Assembly (NCBI RefSeq): GCF_013410215.1
Contig: NZ_JACCFQ010000001.1
Location: 744,001-808,000 of the forward strand
Length of the DNA: 64,000 nucleotides
Origin: Nesterenkonia sandarakina
GTDB taxonomy: Bacteria > Actinomycetota > Actinomycetes > Actinomycetales > Micrococcaceae
Direction: 5' to 3'
A program made the position numbers and the translations under genes. The notes below the pieces were generated by a model that saw only the letters and a list, made by a program, of their open reading frames with translations, made no database searches and was not told the DNA's origin. Of this stretch, positions 26,708 through 36,215 are shown in pieces (positions within the stretch are counted from its first letter, which is position 1; the number at the start of each line of letters is the position of its first letter).

Positions 26708-27169
26708 CTATGAGGCAGGGGTGATATGTCGGGAAGGGACGGGACTCGAGTAGACAACGCTGGTGGTGATTCCACCAAGGGTTGCGAGTCTACCGGTGAT
26801 GCGTTCGAGGTCCCTCATGGACCGCGCGAGGACTTTGATGATGAAGCAGTCCGCACCCGTGACGTGATGGGCCTCGATGATCTCAGGCAGCGAGTCCACG
26901 AGATCGTGGAACGGCTTGTAGTTGCCTGTGGGGTAGGCCAAACGCGCGAAGGCAGTGACGTTGTATCCGAGGGCCTCGGGATCGACAGTGATCGAGTAGC
27001 CGGTGATGACCCCGGCATCGGTGAGACGACGCAAACGATCAGCCGTCGCGCTGGGGGACAGATTGATGGCGCGCGCGAGCTGCGCCACGCTCATCCGGCC
27101 GTCCTGTTGCAGGTTCCCGATGATGGCGTGATCGGTGTTGTCGAGATCTATCCGTGGATTCGAGGGCAT
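26708..27169 (-). CDS. Lrp/AsnC family transcriptional regulator
   Basis: 153 residues. Helix-turn-helix: LDNTDHAIIGNLQQDGRMSV, then LARAINLSPSATADRLRRL. The RAM/AsnC effector domain follows (HHVTGADCFIIKVLARSM). ATG 27169 was chosen over 27217 because the HTH begins about 8 residues later. Divergent from a rhodanese gene 94 bases away, its likely target. Confidence 0.9.
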   Translation of the reverse strand: MPSNPRIDLDNTDHAIIGNLQQDGRMSVAQLARAINLSPSATADRLRRLTDAGVITGYSITVDPEALGYNVTAFARLAYPTGNYKPFHDLVDSLPEIIEAHHVTGADCFIIKVLARSMRDLERITGRLATLGGITTSVVYSSPVPSRHITPAS

Positions 27170-27263
27170 ACAGCAGAATGTACCGCTCAAAACGTTGCCG
27201 TAGGAGCAGACTGACAACGATCACATCTTCACGGAGAAACTGATCAGCGGATTCAATCGAGTC

Positions 27264-27683
27264 ATGACATCTTCTATCTCCGCCACGGAATTCTTCGCCG
27301 CGAAACTCACCTATGAGATCGACCCCGCAGACCTCGCGGCCGCCCGGACCTCCGACTCCCCGCCCGTGGTCATCGACACCCGCTCAGCAGCAGCCTGGAG
27401 TCAGGGACGCATCCCCGGAGCGATCCACATCCCTAATGCCGAGCTGGACGCGCGGATCGCCGATGCCGTGCCTGATAAGAACGCCGCCGTCGTCGTCTAT
27501 TGCTGGGGGCCTGGCTGCAACGGCAGCACCCGCGGCGCACTGATACTGACAACCCTGGGTTATACCAATGTGCGAGAGCTCATTGGTGGGTTCGAGTACT
27601 GGGCCCGCGAGGGACTGGCCACGGTCAGCGATGCTGGTCGGGGCCGACTCGCTCCGGACCCCCTGACCGCGCCTGCCTCATGA
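27264..27683 (+). CDS. Rhodanese-like domain protein
   Basis: 139 residues forming one rhodanese domain: VVIDTRSAAAWSQGRIPGAI (entry motif), then VVVYCWGPGCNGSTRGA, where the first Cys after VVVY is the sulfur-carrying residue, and LGYTNVRELIGGFEYW. It transfers sulfane sulfur or acts as a sulfur sensor. Cytoplasmic, with no signal peptide. Divergent from the Lrp gene. Confidence 0.9.
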   Translation: MTSSISATEFFAAKLTYEIDPADLAAARTSDSPPVVIDTRSAAAWSQGRIPGAIHIPNAELDARIADAVPDKNAAVVVYCWGPGCNGSTRGALILTTLGYTNVRELIGGFEYWAREGLATVSDAGRGRLAPDPLTAPAS

Positions 27684-27928
27684 CCTCGCATCAACCATCG
27701 GCGCGGCTGGCGCCTGGGGCTTCCGTGAACACGCTCACTCGGGCGCAGCGTGGACGACAACGGACCAAGCCCCTGCCTCCGACGCCCCGTAGCCCTGCGC
27801 GGTCACTGCGTTGACATCGTCTCAGCCTATGACACGGGGGCCTCGTCCACCCCAACCCTAGAACCTGCGCCCTGAGGGTGTTCCCCCTACCTGGCCCGAT
27901 CCAAAGTTGTGGCTGGCACACTGGCCAC

Positions 27929-28654
27929 ATGGCCTTCGAACGGTTTCCCCTCCGAAGATTGAGCGAAGATCCCTCCAACACCCTGGACCGGAAGATGTGG
28001 CCAGCGACGTTGGCGCCTGTAGCCACGATCCTCGATCGTGGACTGGACCTCGGCATGGCGACCGTCCTGGTGGGCGAGAACGGGTCCGGCAAGTCCACCA
28101 TCATCGAGGCAATCGCGTTGGCCTACGGACTCTCCCCGGAGGGCGGCTCAACCGGAGCCCAGCACCGAACACGTTCCACGGAGTCCGTACTCGCCGATCA
28201 CCTCAAAGTGGTCCGCAACGCCGGCGCCACCCGACGCGGGTACTTTTTGAGAGCCGAAACGATGCACAGCTTCTTCAGCTACCTCGAATCACATCCCAGC
28301 ACCAGCGGTCGGCCTGACCTTCCGTTCCACGAGATGTCCCATGGTGAATCGTTCCTCGAACTCGTCGGTGATCGATTTCGTGGATCAGGTCTGTGGCTCC
28401 TCGATGAGCCAGAATCAGCCCTGTCCTTCTCGGGCTGTCTAGCGTTACTCAGCGTCCTGAAAGACATTGTGGCCGCCGGGGATTCCCAGGTGATCCTCTC
28501 GACGCACTCGCCCCTCCTGGCCGCTCTGCCCAATGCTCAGATCCTCGAAGTAGGCAGCTGGGGCCTCCGCCCTCGGCAGTGGGCGGATCTTGACCTGGTC
28601 ACGAGCTGGCAAGCGTTCCTCGACTCGCCCGAGCGCTACCTCAGGCACCTCTAA
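27929..28654 (+). CDS. AAA family ATPase (ABC/SMC-like)
   Basis: 241 residues. Walker A VLVGENGSGKSTIIEAIA, ABC-type signature MSHGESFLEL, Walker B GLWLLDEPESALS and switch ILSTHSPLLAALP are all intact, so it should hydrolyse ATP. There is no transmembrane partner and no coiled-coil arm. Such standalone proteins occur in several unknown or defence contexts, but no nuclease or partner gene is next to it. The start is uncertain (27929 or 27878). Confidence 0.8.
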   Translation: MAFERFPLRRLSEDPSNTLDRKMWPATLAPVATILDRGLDLGMATVLVGENGSGKSTIIEAIALAYGLSPEGGSTGAQHRTRSTESVLADHLKVVRNAGATRRGYFLRAETMHSFFSYLESHPSTSGRPDLPFHEMSHGESFLELVGDRFRGSGLWLLDEPESALSFSGCLALLSVLKDIVAAGDSQVILSTHSPLLAALPNAQILEVGSWGLRPRQWADLDLVTSWQAFLDSPERYLRHL

Positions 28655-28830
28655 CTGACAGCTGAATGGACGCCTCCGCACCGCATCTGGTGAAGCTCCG
28701 GCCCGTTCGTTGCTGACATCATCATGTTCATGATTGCCCTCGCGTCTGTGGTGCTTCACGCTCTCACCGTCTGACCCAGCGCGCCGCGCAGCCACTGCCA
28801 TCAGAGATTCGTCCATCAAGGAGAGAGACC

Positions 28831-29673
28831 ATGCTCGAGAAAACCATCATCCTCACAGGTGCCAGCGACGGAATCGGAGCTGCAGCTGCCCGCCAGCTGG
28901 TCGCAGATGGCCACACAGTCGCCCTTGTGGGGCGCTCGAAGCAGAAGACGGAAGCCTTGGCGCAGGAGCTCGACGCCGACTTCTTTCTCGCTGACTTCAC
29001 GAGGTTCTCCGAAGTCAGGACACTGGCTGCGCGCCTGAAGGACGAATATCCCCGGATAGACGTTCTCGTCAACAACGCTGGCGGCATCTTCGGGGATCAG
29101 ACCCGCACTGAAGATGGGTTCGAGAAGACGCTGCAGGTGAACCACCTGGCGCCGTTCCTGCTCACCAACCTCTTGATGAACACCCTTACGGCGAGCAACG
29201 CTTCGATCATCAACACCGCCAGCGTGGGCGCGCGCTTTTTCGGCAAGATCGACCTCGATAACCTCAATAACGAGCGGAGGTACTCCGCCAACAAGGCCTA
29301 CGGCGACGCGAAGCTGGCCAATATCCTCTTCGCCAAGGAACTTCACCGCAGGTTTTCCCACCAGGGGATCTCCGCCGTCGCCTTCCACCCCGGAAACGTG
29401 ATGACAAGTTTCGCCTCAGACACCACAAGCGTGCTGCGCTTCATCTACCAGACCCCCTTGGGTCGTATGACTGGTCTCATCAGCCCGGAGCAGGGCGCAC
29501 TACCCCTGGTGTGGCTTGCTGAGGGCGAGTCGGGCAGGGAGTGGGTCTCGGGTGAGTATTACGAGAAGCAGAAGATCGCCAAGACCAACCCCCAAGCCGC
29601 AGACGCGCAACTGGCAGCCGGACTGTGGGACAAGAGCGCTGAGTTCGTAGGGCTCTCCACCCCAGCGCAGTAG
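28831..29673 (+). CDS. SDR family NAD(P)-dependent oxidoreductase
   Basis: 280 residues. NAD(P)-binding ILTGASDGIGAAAARQLV, NNAGGIFG, and the catalytic region with YSANKAYGDAKLAN: the Y-x3-K motif is displaced (YGDAK gives Tyr and Lys), with Ser of TASVG upstream, as in retinol-dehydrogenase-like SDRs. AAGGAGAG precedes ATG 28831. Substrate unknown. Confidence 0.88.
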   Translation: MLEKTIILTGASDGIGAAAARQLVADGHTVALVGRSKQKTEALAQELDADFFLADFTRFSEVRTLAARLKDEYPRIDVLVNNAGGIFGDQTRTEDGFEKTLQVNHLAPFLLTNLLMNTLTASNASIINTASVGARFFGKIDLDNLNNERRYSANKAYGDAKLANILFAKELHRRFSHQGISAVAFHPGNVMTSFASDTTSVLRFIYQTPLGRMTGLISPEQGALPLVWLAEGESGREWVSGEYYEKQKIAKTNPQAADAQLAAGLWDKSAEFVGLSTPAQ

Positions 29674-29819
29674 GCGTCTGGTCGGGCAGGAGGCGTCTTG
29701 TCTGTTTTGGCGGTGCCCGTTAGCCGATCGGCGGATTCCCGCGGTGATTGCAACAGGTGAAGTGCCGACCATAGAAAGTCTGGCATGAAGTCTCCAATCC
29801 CTCGGGCAGGCCGACATAC

Positions 29820-30821
29820 CTACCTGTAGCGCTGCGTAGTATCGCGGACGACGAGTTCAGGTTCTGAAACGCGGGTATGGGTATCGCCTGCACCAGCAAC
29901 TTGTTCTCGCAGGAGCTCTAAACAATTGCGTGCAATCTCATCGAACGGGATCCGCACTGTACTGAGGGGGGCCGAAAGGTACCTTGCTAAGGGGATGTCG
30001 TTGTAGCCAACCACCGAGACATCCTGCGGGACGGATCGGCCGGCGCCCCTGAGTGCGGAAATCGCCCCGACTGCGAGGTTATCTGTAGCAGCGAAACATG
30101 CACTGAATGACGCTTGTCCCTCGAGAAGGTTCCCCATCTGATGCTCCGCTGACGCTGTAGTGAAGTCAGTCTCGCGCATCAGCGAGGCATCAACCTCGAT
30201 CCCAGCCTCCTCATGGGCTTGGCAGTATCCGGCACGACGCCCCCGGGCGCTGGAGGCGAAACCGGGGCCATTTATCAAAGCGATCCTCCGGTGTCCCAGT
30301 TCGAGTAGATGCGAGGTCGCAAGATAGGCCCCCTGAACGTCGTCTCCCAGGGCAGCATCACTCAGACCCTCTGTACGGAGAGCACAGACGTGCGGAACCC
30401 CTAACTTGCGCAGCTTAGCTACCGTCGGATCCTCTGCCTGATCCGTAGTCAGGATGAGTCCGTCGACTCGCCGCTCGAGCAAGGTGTCGACCGCTTGCTC
30501 TACTGCCTGAATGCTGTTCTCCGAGGTAGCAACGATCGCGAGCTTGTGCTCCGCCTGGCAGGCTTTCGAGATCTCTTCATAGAGCACCGCCATCGTCGTG
30601 TCGGTCAACCGCGGAACTATCAACCCGATCGTGTTCGTCTCGCCACGGCGCATGCCTGACGCGAAGATGTTTCGCTGATAACCCAGCTCACTTGCGGCCT
30701 GACGGACCCTCTGTGCATGCGGTGACCCGGAGTTTCTGCGTCCGTCGAGAACTCTTGAGACGGTCGATTTACTCACGCCAGCAAGTTTCGCGACATCGAG
30801 GATCGTCGGTTGACTCACCAC
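29820..30821 (-). CDS. LacI family transcriptional repressor
   Basis: 333 residues from GTG 30821 (TTG 30848 would add nine). N-terminal HTH with hinge: TILDVAKLAGVSKSTVSRVL then DGRRNSGSPHAQRVRQAA; the periplasmic-binding-like domain begins TNTIGLIVPRLTDTTMAVLY. It is divergent from the DapA-like/Nramp-like operon, with a perfect 16-bp palindrome between them, the probable operator. The effector is presumably the catabolic substrate. Confidence 0.92.
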   Translation of the reverse strand: MVSQPTILDVAKLAGVSKSTVSRVLDGRRNSGSPHAQRVRQAASELGYQRNIFASGMRRGETNTIGLIVPRLTDTTMAVLYEEISKACQAEHKLAIVATSENSIQAVEQAVDTLLERRVDGLILTTDQAEDPTVAKLRKLGVPHVCALRTEGLSDAALGDDVQGAYLATSHLLELGHRRIALINGPGFASSARGRRAGYCQAHEEAGIEVDASLMRETDFTTASAEHQMGNLLEGQASFSACFAATDNLAVGAISALRGAGRSVPQDVSVVGYNDIPLARYLSAPLSTVRIPFDEIARNCLELLREQVAGAGDTHTRVSEPELVVRDTTQRYR

Positions 30822-30950
30822 TTCCCTGCCCTGGGCTCCCTGTGACAACTCGCCGCACTTCCTTCTATTCAGTCTGCCTGGGTCCTACAAGAGATTCTGC
30901 GTCCGGGTGGCGCGATCTCATGATCTAGCTTACGCTGTGACGTGGGACAC

Positions 30951-30966
30951 GTGGGAACGTTCCCAC
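30951..30966. promoter_or_regulatory. LacI-family operator palindrome
   Basis: GTGGGAACGTTCCCAC is a perfect 16-bp palindrome with the central CG expected for LacI-family operators. It lies 31 bases upstream of the DapA-like start. A weak promoter (TGGCGC, 17 bases, TACGCT at 30931-30936) sits just before it, so the repressor would block early transcription. Confidence 0.8.
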
Positions 30967-30996
30967 CACTCATATTTCGACATAGGAGAGATACCG

Positions 30997-31917
30997 ATGG
31001 ACGTCATGGATCTTCGAGGACTCAACCCCGCACCCGTCACCGTTTTCACCCAAGACGGCGGCGTCGACCATGAGGCGAACGCGAAACTGGCCAAATGGCT
31101 GGTCTCCGTCGAAGGAGTCAAAAGCCTGGTCTGCCTGGGCCACGCCGGCGAGGGCACGTTCCTGACCACCGAGGAACAGACCGCACTCATTGAGACTCTG
31201 GTCGAGGCTGTCGGCGACCAGGTGCCGATCATTGCCGGCATCACCGGTGAAGGAACAGAGGTTGCCGCCAAGGAAGCAAAAAGGGCAGCCGACGCAGGTG
31301 CGGTGGGTGCACTGGTGTACCCGTCTCATGGATGGCTCCGCTTCGGCTACCAGGCAGGAGCTCCTCAGGAGCGCTACCGCGCGATCCATGAAGAATCAGG
31401 GTTGCAGAGCATCCTCTTCCAGTACCCTGATGTCACCAAAGCCACGTACAACCTGGATACCCAGCTGGAGATCGCCTCCCAGCCAGGGGTAGTCGCCACC
31501 AAGAACGGTGTGCGCAACATGAAGCGTTGGGACACCGAGATCCCAGTGCTGCGTCGCGAGCACCCGGATCTGCAGATCCTGACGTGCCACGATGAGTACC
31601 TCCTCCACACCATGTTCGACGTCGATGGCGCACTCGTCGGATACGGCGGGCTGGCCCCGGAACCGCTCGTCGACTTCATCCAGGCCGGCAAGCGTGGCGA
31701 CTACGCGGCAGCCCGCGCCATCCATGACCGGTTGCTGCCGCTGACCAAGGTGGTCTATCACCGCGGATCACACATGGAGGGGACCGTCGCGCTGAAGCTT
31801 GGCCTCGTGGAACGGGGAATCATCCCGACCGCAACAGTCCGGTCACCTCTGATCGATCTTCCGGATGAGGCACGTATCGCCATTCGAGAAGCGCTCCAGG
31901 CGGCTGAACTGGCATGA
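30997..31917 (+). CDS. Dihydrodipicolinate synthase/N-acetylneuraminate lyase (DapA) superfamily protein
   Basis: 306 residues, a TIM-barrel Schiff-base aldolase. Visible family residues are GHAGEGTFLT (the usual GTTGE loop altered to GHAGE), ILFQYPDV with the catalytic Tyr and VATKNGVRNM with the Schiff-base Lys. AGGAGAG precedes ATG 30997. The family cleaves or forms 2-keto acids. The altered GTTGE loop argues against lysine biosynthesis, and the LacI regulator plus the transporter behind it point to catabolism. Substrate unknown. Confidence 0.85.
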   Translation: MDVMDLRGLNPAPVTVFTQDGGVDHEANAKLAKWLVSVEGVKSLVCLGHAGEGTFLTTEEQTALIETLVEAVGDQVPIIAGITGEGTEVAAKEAKRAADAGAVGALVYPSHGWLRFGYQAGAPQERYRAIHEESGLQSILFQYPDVTKATYNLDTQLEIASQPGVVATKNGVRNMKRWDTEIPVLRREHPDLQILTCHDEYLLHTMFDVDGALVGYGGLAPEPLVDFIQAGKRGDYAAARAIHDRLLPLTKVVYHRGSHMEGTVALKLGLVERGIIPTATVRSPLIDLPDEARIAIREALQAAELA

Positions 31918-33185
31918 GTGCGACCCATGAGAGGAAGTCCCAGTCGCGCGGCCTGGGCCCACCTGAGGGATCCAGGCCGGGATGGGGCAGAAGACTCGTT
32001 ACCGGACTGGCCATCATGGGGCCGGCCTTCATCGCGGGTGCGTGGCAGTTCGGGCCCGGCGCCCTGACCACCGCAGTCCAAGCAGGAAACCGCTACGGCT
32101 ACGTACTGCTGTGGGTTATCGTCCTGTCCACCGTGCTGGCCATCATGTTCACCGACATGAGCGTCCGAATCGGCCTGAGAAGCGGCAAATCGGTTATCCA
32201 GACAGCGAAAGACGCATACGGTTCAGCCGTGGGGGCTGCTTCAGGTCTCGGGGTCTTCCTCATCACGCTGATCTTCTCCGTGGGTAACGCCGTCGGCACC
32301 GGCATAGGACTCAGCGCACTGTTCGGCGGACCCGCGATCATGTGGACGATCATTGCCTCCCTGGCCGTGGCTTTCGTGGTCTTCGCGAAGAACGTCTATC
32401 GGATCATCGAGCGAATGCTTATCGCCATGGTGGCGGTGATGGCCATCGGTTTCGTGGTCAGCGCTCTCATGACATCCCCGGAGTGGGGTTCAGTGGCGAC
32501 CGGGATCGTGATACCCACCATCCCTGCCGGAGGAGAACTCCTGGTCGTGGCGCTGGTTGGGACGAACTTCTCGATCAATGCCGCCTTCTACGTGAGCTAC
32601 GCGATTCGTGAGCGCCAGATGAAAGAGCAGCAGTACCGAACGATCACCCTGCGTGACACGATTCCAGGGATCGCCGCACCGGGCATCATGGCGGTCTTCG
32701 TCATAGTTGCAGCTGTTGCCACGAGTGAACGAGGTCTCGAGTCCAATACACTCCAGGAACTGGGCGTAGCACTCGAGCCCGTGGCGGGACCTGTCGCGTC
32801 CACTCTGTTCTCTCTGGGATTCTTCGCCGCTGCATTCTCCTCTATGACAGCCAACGCAGTGGCCAGCGGCACGGTACTCTCCGACGCTCTGGGACGTGGT
32901 CACAAGTTAGAGACCAAGAGCGTGAAGGGATTCATTCTGATCCCCCTGGTGTTCGGCGCTACCGTCATGATCGTTGCCGGGGGTAATCCCATACAGCTGA
33001 TCGTTTCCGCCCAAGCACTGATCGTGCTGGTGGCACCGTTCGTGGGGATCATCCTGGTGTTGCTCTCTAGCAGGCGCACGCTCATGGGAAAACTCGTCAA
33101 CGGACCAATCAGGAAATCTATCGGGGTCATCGGCATATTGATCCTTCTAGCGATGAGCTTCCAGCTCGTACTGTCCTGGTTCTGA
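31914..33185 (+). CDS. Nramp-family (COG1914) transporter lacking the canonical metal ligands
   Basis: 423 residues with about eleven hydrophobic helices in the LeuT-like Nramp arrangement. The first helix reads FGPGALTTAVQAGNRYGY where metal transporters have DPGN, so the metal-binding Asp and Asn are Gly and Ala. The sixth helix reads VGTNFSINAAFY where MPHN is expected, so the Met ligand is gone too. It overlaps the aldolase-like gene by ATGA. Transport of Mn2+/Fe2+ is therefore unlikely; import of the organic substrate of the aldolase-like enzyme is my inference. A hairpin terminator follows. Confidence 0.82.
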   Translation: MSATHERKSQSRGLGPPEGSRPGWGRRLVTGLAIMGPAFIAGAWQFGPGALTTAVQAGNRYGYVLLWVIVLSTVLAIMFTDMSVRIGLRSGKSVIQTAKDAYGSAVGAASGLGVFLITLIFSVGNAVGTGIGLSALFGGPAIMWTIIASLAVAFVVFAKNVYRIIERMLIAMVAVMAIGFVVSALMTSPEWGSVATGIVIPTIPAGGELLVVALVGTNFSINAAFYVSYAIRERQMKEQQYRTITLRDTIPGIAAPGIMAVFVIVAAVATSERGLESNTLQELGVALEPVAGPVASTLFSLGFFAAAFSSMTANAVASGTVLSDALGRGHKLETKSVKGFILIPLVFGATVMIVAGGNPIQLIVSAQALIVLVAPFVGIILVLLSSRRTLMGKLVNGPIRKSIGVIGILILLAMSFQLVLSWF

Positions 33186-33203
33186 TAGAAACCACGCGAA
33201 CCC

Positions 33204-33245
33204 GATGCGGGTGTGCCTAGGGAATCTCCTGAGCACACCCGCATC
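33204..33245 (+). terminator. Hairpin after the Nramp-like gene
   Basis: GATGCGGGTGTGC (33204-33216) pairs with GCACACCCGCATC (33233-33245): a perfect 13-bp stem with a 16-base loop, 19 bases after the stop. It lacks a clear T-tract. Confidence 0.65.
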
Positions 33246-33434
33246 GCTCTGTGCCGAGGAATCATTCCGGTCAACGTCGACCGGTTCTCTCACCAATGTC
33301 GGTGCACGCAAGCCGATGGTCTAGCGGGCACTGAGGAACCCAGCGCGCATAGCTGGGACCATCAGAGGCCATGGGCGCTGACCAATCAACGCGGCGAGGT
33401 CTCACCGCGCCAGCTCTGTACTGGTAGCTCATGG

Positions 33435-34658
33435 TCAGTGGTTCGGTGACCGTCTCGCGATCGCCACCGCGACCATTACCGCGCTACCCAACAGGATCAG
33501 TGACAGCAAGAACATCGCCGTGGAGTACCCGAGATGTGAACCCGCCATCCAGCCCACCAGCGCAGGACCGCCTGCACGGCCCACAGCGATCGCCACAGCC
33601 TGGACACCCATGAGTGCCCCGAAACGCGGACCGGTAAACCAGTCGCTCATGATCACGGCGCGCAGCGGCATGAAGGCACCGAATAGCAGGCCGAAGATGA
33701 TGAAGTGCCCATGGAGTTCCCAGGCTTCGGTCCCGCGTACCGCCATCCATACAGAGGGCATGATCAGTGCCGTGCTGATCAACCACAGTTTCGCCGGGTC
33801 AAACCTGTTCGCCAGAACCGGGAGCAAGAACCTCGCCGGAAGACTGAGCAATCCAACAGCCGCGGCCCACCAGGCCACCATCGTGGGATCAAAACCACTG
33901 TCTTCGAATCGCGCGATGCGGTGGACGTTGAACGCTTCCAGGACTGCCATCGTCAGCAGCACGCCCAGAGTCAGCGGGATGAACCCCGTGGGGAATCTTT
34001 TCAGAGACTTTGACTTGCGGGGCGTGATGGCTTCCTCCCCGCCGGCACTAGGGGCAGGTGGGTGAACACGCAAGGACCATCCCGCCACCGCGAGACTCAC
34101 CACGAGAACGACTGCGCCCAGCACGATTGCGGTGGCCCGCCATCCAAGTTCCTCCGCGAGGTAAGTGGTGGTGGGTATGAAGATGGGTCCGGCCAGCCCG
34201 GTGATCAGTGTCAGAGTGCCAGCGGCCTTGTTCCTGGCTGTCCTGTCGAACCATTGTTGGATCCCGATGAAGGCTGGTTCGAAGAGCACCATAGCGCTGC
34301 CCGGACCGATCAACGCCCACCAGCAGCCGAGCACCTGCCACGGCGTCTGGCTCAGCGCGAACCCGATGAAACCCAGGGCCACCAGAGTGCCTCCGAGCGC
34401 AGTGATACCGCGGATTCCATGACGGTCCCCGTAGCGACCTACCGGTACGGCGAAGATCGCGCCGGTGAGGACGGACCCGGAGAACGCCGTAGACAAAAGA
34501 GCGACGGAGAACTCTGCGCCGGCCGCGGTTGAGGTGATCAACACGGAGGTGCCGAAGAGAATAGCGCCAAAGCTGACCCCGACGCTCAGAGCTAGCGGGT
34601 AGATCAGTCGACCAAAGTGCGGCGCTGGGTTGGTCTGAGGTGGCGGAGTCTGGGACAT
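33435..34658 (-). CDS. MFS transporter (MCT/oxalate-formate-like group)
   Basis: 407 residues with about twelve hydrophobic helices. The N-terminal half shows GAIFAVPVGRYGDRHGIRGI (motif A-like). AAGG lies 10 bases before ATG 34658. The central loop is charged. Its nearest look is to monocarboxylate-type MFS carriers, without a firm substrate. Convergent with the Nramp-like operon. Confidence 0.82.
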   Translation of the reverse strand: MSQTPPPQTNPAPHFGRLIYPLALSVGVSFGAILFGTSVLITSTAAGAEFSVALLSTAFSGSVLTGAIFAVPVGRYGDRHGIRGITALGGTLVALGFIGFALSQTPWQVLGCWWALIGPGSAMVLFEPAFIGIQQWFDRTARNKAAGTLTLITGLAGPIFIPTTTYLAEELGWRATAIVLGAVVLVVSLAVAGWSLRVHPPAPSAGGEEAITPRKSKSLKRFPTGFIPLTLGVLLTMAVLEAFNVHRIARFEDSGFDPTMVAWWAAAVGLLSLPARFLLPVLANRFDPAKLWLISTALIMPSVWMAVRGTEAWELHGHFIIFGLLFGAFMPLRAVIMSDWFTGPRFGALMGVQAVAIAVGRAGGPALVGWMAGSHLGYSTAMFLLSLILLGSAVMVAVAIARRSPNH

Positions 34659-35000
34659 GTGGTGAAACCTTCTGGTGGGTGGGCATCGTGAGATGCCGAC
34701 ACCATTCCTGCAGGTTTCTATCCCTTGAGATCAATTCCGCTTTTGAGCGGGCTACCGCGGCGCTTGAACCAGACTCGACGCCCGTAGTGCGTCGACGGAA
34801 CCCTAGCCGCCAGTGTTGGTCGGTGACCCAAGCATACAGAAGCCCCTAGTGCCTTCCTGCCGAGAGATTGTGGCCTCGCCGCTCGGTGGACTGTCCGGGT
34901 CGTTCACAAACCGATCCTTTTGCGTGCCTATATTCGCGCGGGGTATTCGTGCAGCAGCTACATCGTCGGCGTCGATATGCTCGCACGATGTTTGGAGGAT
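34659..35000. other. Gene-free interval
   Basis: 342 bases between the MFS start and the HxlR stop. No open frame with family-like sequence, no repeat and no RNA gene were seen. It holds the MFS promoter and possibly decayed DNA. Confidence 0.4.
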
Positions 35001-35345
35001 TCACCACCGAGATGATGGCGGTGAATCAACGAACGCTGTGCCCCACTCATTCATCAACGCCACCAGCGGTGCTAACGACAATCCCCATTCGGTAAGCGAG
35101 TACTCGACCTTCGGGGGCACCTGCTCGAACACCTTGCGTGTCACGATGCCGTCTTGCTCCAGCTCACGCAGCTGACGAGTCAACGTCTTGGTATTCGCCG
35201 TCGGTACCCGGCGCCCCAGCTCCCCGAAACGGTGGGTCCCTTCCAGCAGGTACTTCACCAACGTCAGTTTCCACGCCCCACCGAGCACCGAGACCGCCAC
35301 CTCGACCGGGCACACCTGCATCGCTCGCTCCACCGGTACACGCAT
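35001..35345 (-). CDS. HxlR family transcriptional regulator
   Basis: 114 residues, a winged-helix domain alone: CPVEVAVSVLGGAWKLTLVK, FGELGRRVPTANTKTLTRQL, then GIVTRKVFEQVPPKVEYSLT. This is the standard HxlR length. It includes one Cys near residue 12, the position of the redox-sensing Cys in YodB/QorR-like members. Divergent from an NAD(P)H:quinone oxidoreductase, with an inverted TACT-N5-AGTA site in the gap: a quinone or electrophile sensor pair is likely. Confidence 0.92.
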   Translation of the reverse strand: MRVPVERAMQVCPVEVAVSVLGGAWKLTLVKYLLEGTHRFGELGRRVPTANTKTLTRQLRELEQDGIVTRKVFEQVPPKVEYSLTEWGLSLAPLVALMNEWGTAFVDSPPSSRW

Positions 35346-35373
35346 GCGAACCTCCTGGCGACAAAAATGACAG

Positions 35374-35386
35374 TACTACCCAAGTA
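35374..35386. promoter_or_regulatory. HxlR/YodB-type operator
   Basis: TACT-ACCCA-AGTA, an inverted repeat of the YodB/QorR type, lies in the 66-base gap between hxlR and the quinone reductase gene, 25 bases before the latter. Confidence 0.6.
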
Positions 35387-35411
35387 TCGCCTGACACGTG
35401 ACGATAGGTCT

Positions 35412-36215
35412 ATGACCGAAAAGCACACCGTTCTCTGGGTGAGTGCTCACCCAGAGCCTCAGTCCTTGACACATCAGCTCCGCCGCGACGGCATCGCTCA
35501 CCTTCGCGCGCAAGACCACAAAGTCCTGGAGTCTGATCTCTACGCCATGGGGTGGGACCCTGTCCTCCGGTCCTCGGATGCTCACCTCTCAGAGGGTCAG
35601 CGGTTCCGGGTCTCCGCCAATGTCCGGCAGGCCTACCTCGAGGACGCACTACCCCCAGAGCTCCGCACGGAGCACGAGAAAATCCTGCAGGCCGAAACGA
35701 TCGTCATTCAGTTCCCGCTGTGGTGGTACGGCATGCCGGCCATCCTCAAAGGATGGTTCGACCGCCTGTTCGTCAGCGGCTTCGCCTTCGGCAAAGACCC
35801 CGACACCGGAAAGCGACTGCGCTACGAAAAGGGCCCCTTCAGCGATAAAAGAGCGCTGGTCCTCACCACACTGGGCGACCGTCCGGCTTCGATCGGCCCC
35901 AGGGGCAAGAGCGGTGAGATCACCGAGCTGCTCCACGGCGTCCTGCACGGCACGTTCGCCTACACCGGGATGAACGTCCTGACCCCATGGGCTCTACCCA
36001 GCGCGGACTTTACCGAAGACTACGACCAGGTGCGTCAGAACCTGCTGACCAAGTTGGACCAGCTGCCCACCGAACCACCGATCCCTTACCGTCCCCAGTT
36101 CACCGGCCAGTACACCGACGAATGGGAACTGGTCCCAGACATCGCCCCAGGCAAGTCCGGGCTCTCCATCCACATCGATAACACTGATCCTTCTTCGGCG
36201 GTGCGGGGTGGTTGA
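35412..36215 (+). CDS. NAD(P)H-dependent quinone oxidoreductase (flavodoxin-like, NQO1/MdaB family)
   Basis: 267 residues. The N-terminus VLWVSAHPEPQSLTHQL is the FMN/FAD phosphate loop and FPLWWYGMPAILKGWFDRLF the conserved dimer and flavin-binding region. ATG 35412 was chosen as the first ATG before this motif. Two-electron reduction of quinones is the family function, consistent with the HxlR regulator. The stop overlaps the LysE-like gene by 8 bases. Confidence 0.9.
   Translation: MTEKHTVLWVSAHPEPQSLTHQLRRDGIAHLRAQDHKVLESDLYAMGWDPVLRSSDAHLSEGQRFRVSANVRQAYLEDALPPELRTEHEKILQAETIVIQFPLWWYGMPAILKGWFDRLFVSGFAFGKDPDTGKRLRYEKGPFSDKRALVLTTLGDRPASIGPRGKSGEITELLHGVLHGTFAYTGMNVLTPWALPSADFTEDYDQVRQNLLTKLDQLPTEPPIPYRPQFTGQYTDEWELVPDIAPGKSGLSIHIDNTDPSSAVRGG

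Noticed and set aside
34659-35000. Search for a tRNA or small RNA in the gap
   Set aside because: No anticodon-stem or T-loop (GGTTCRA) pattern was found; the gap is merely gene-free.
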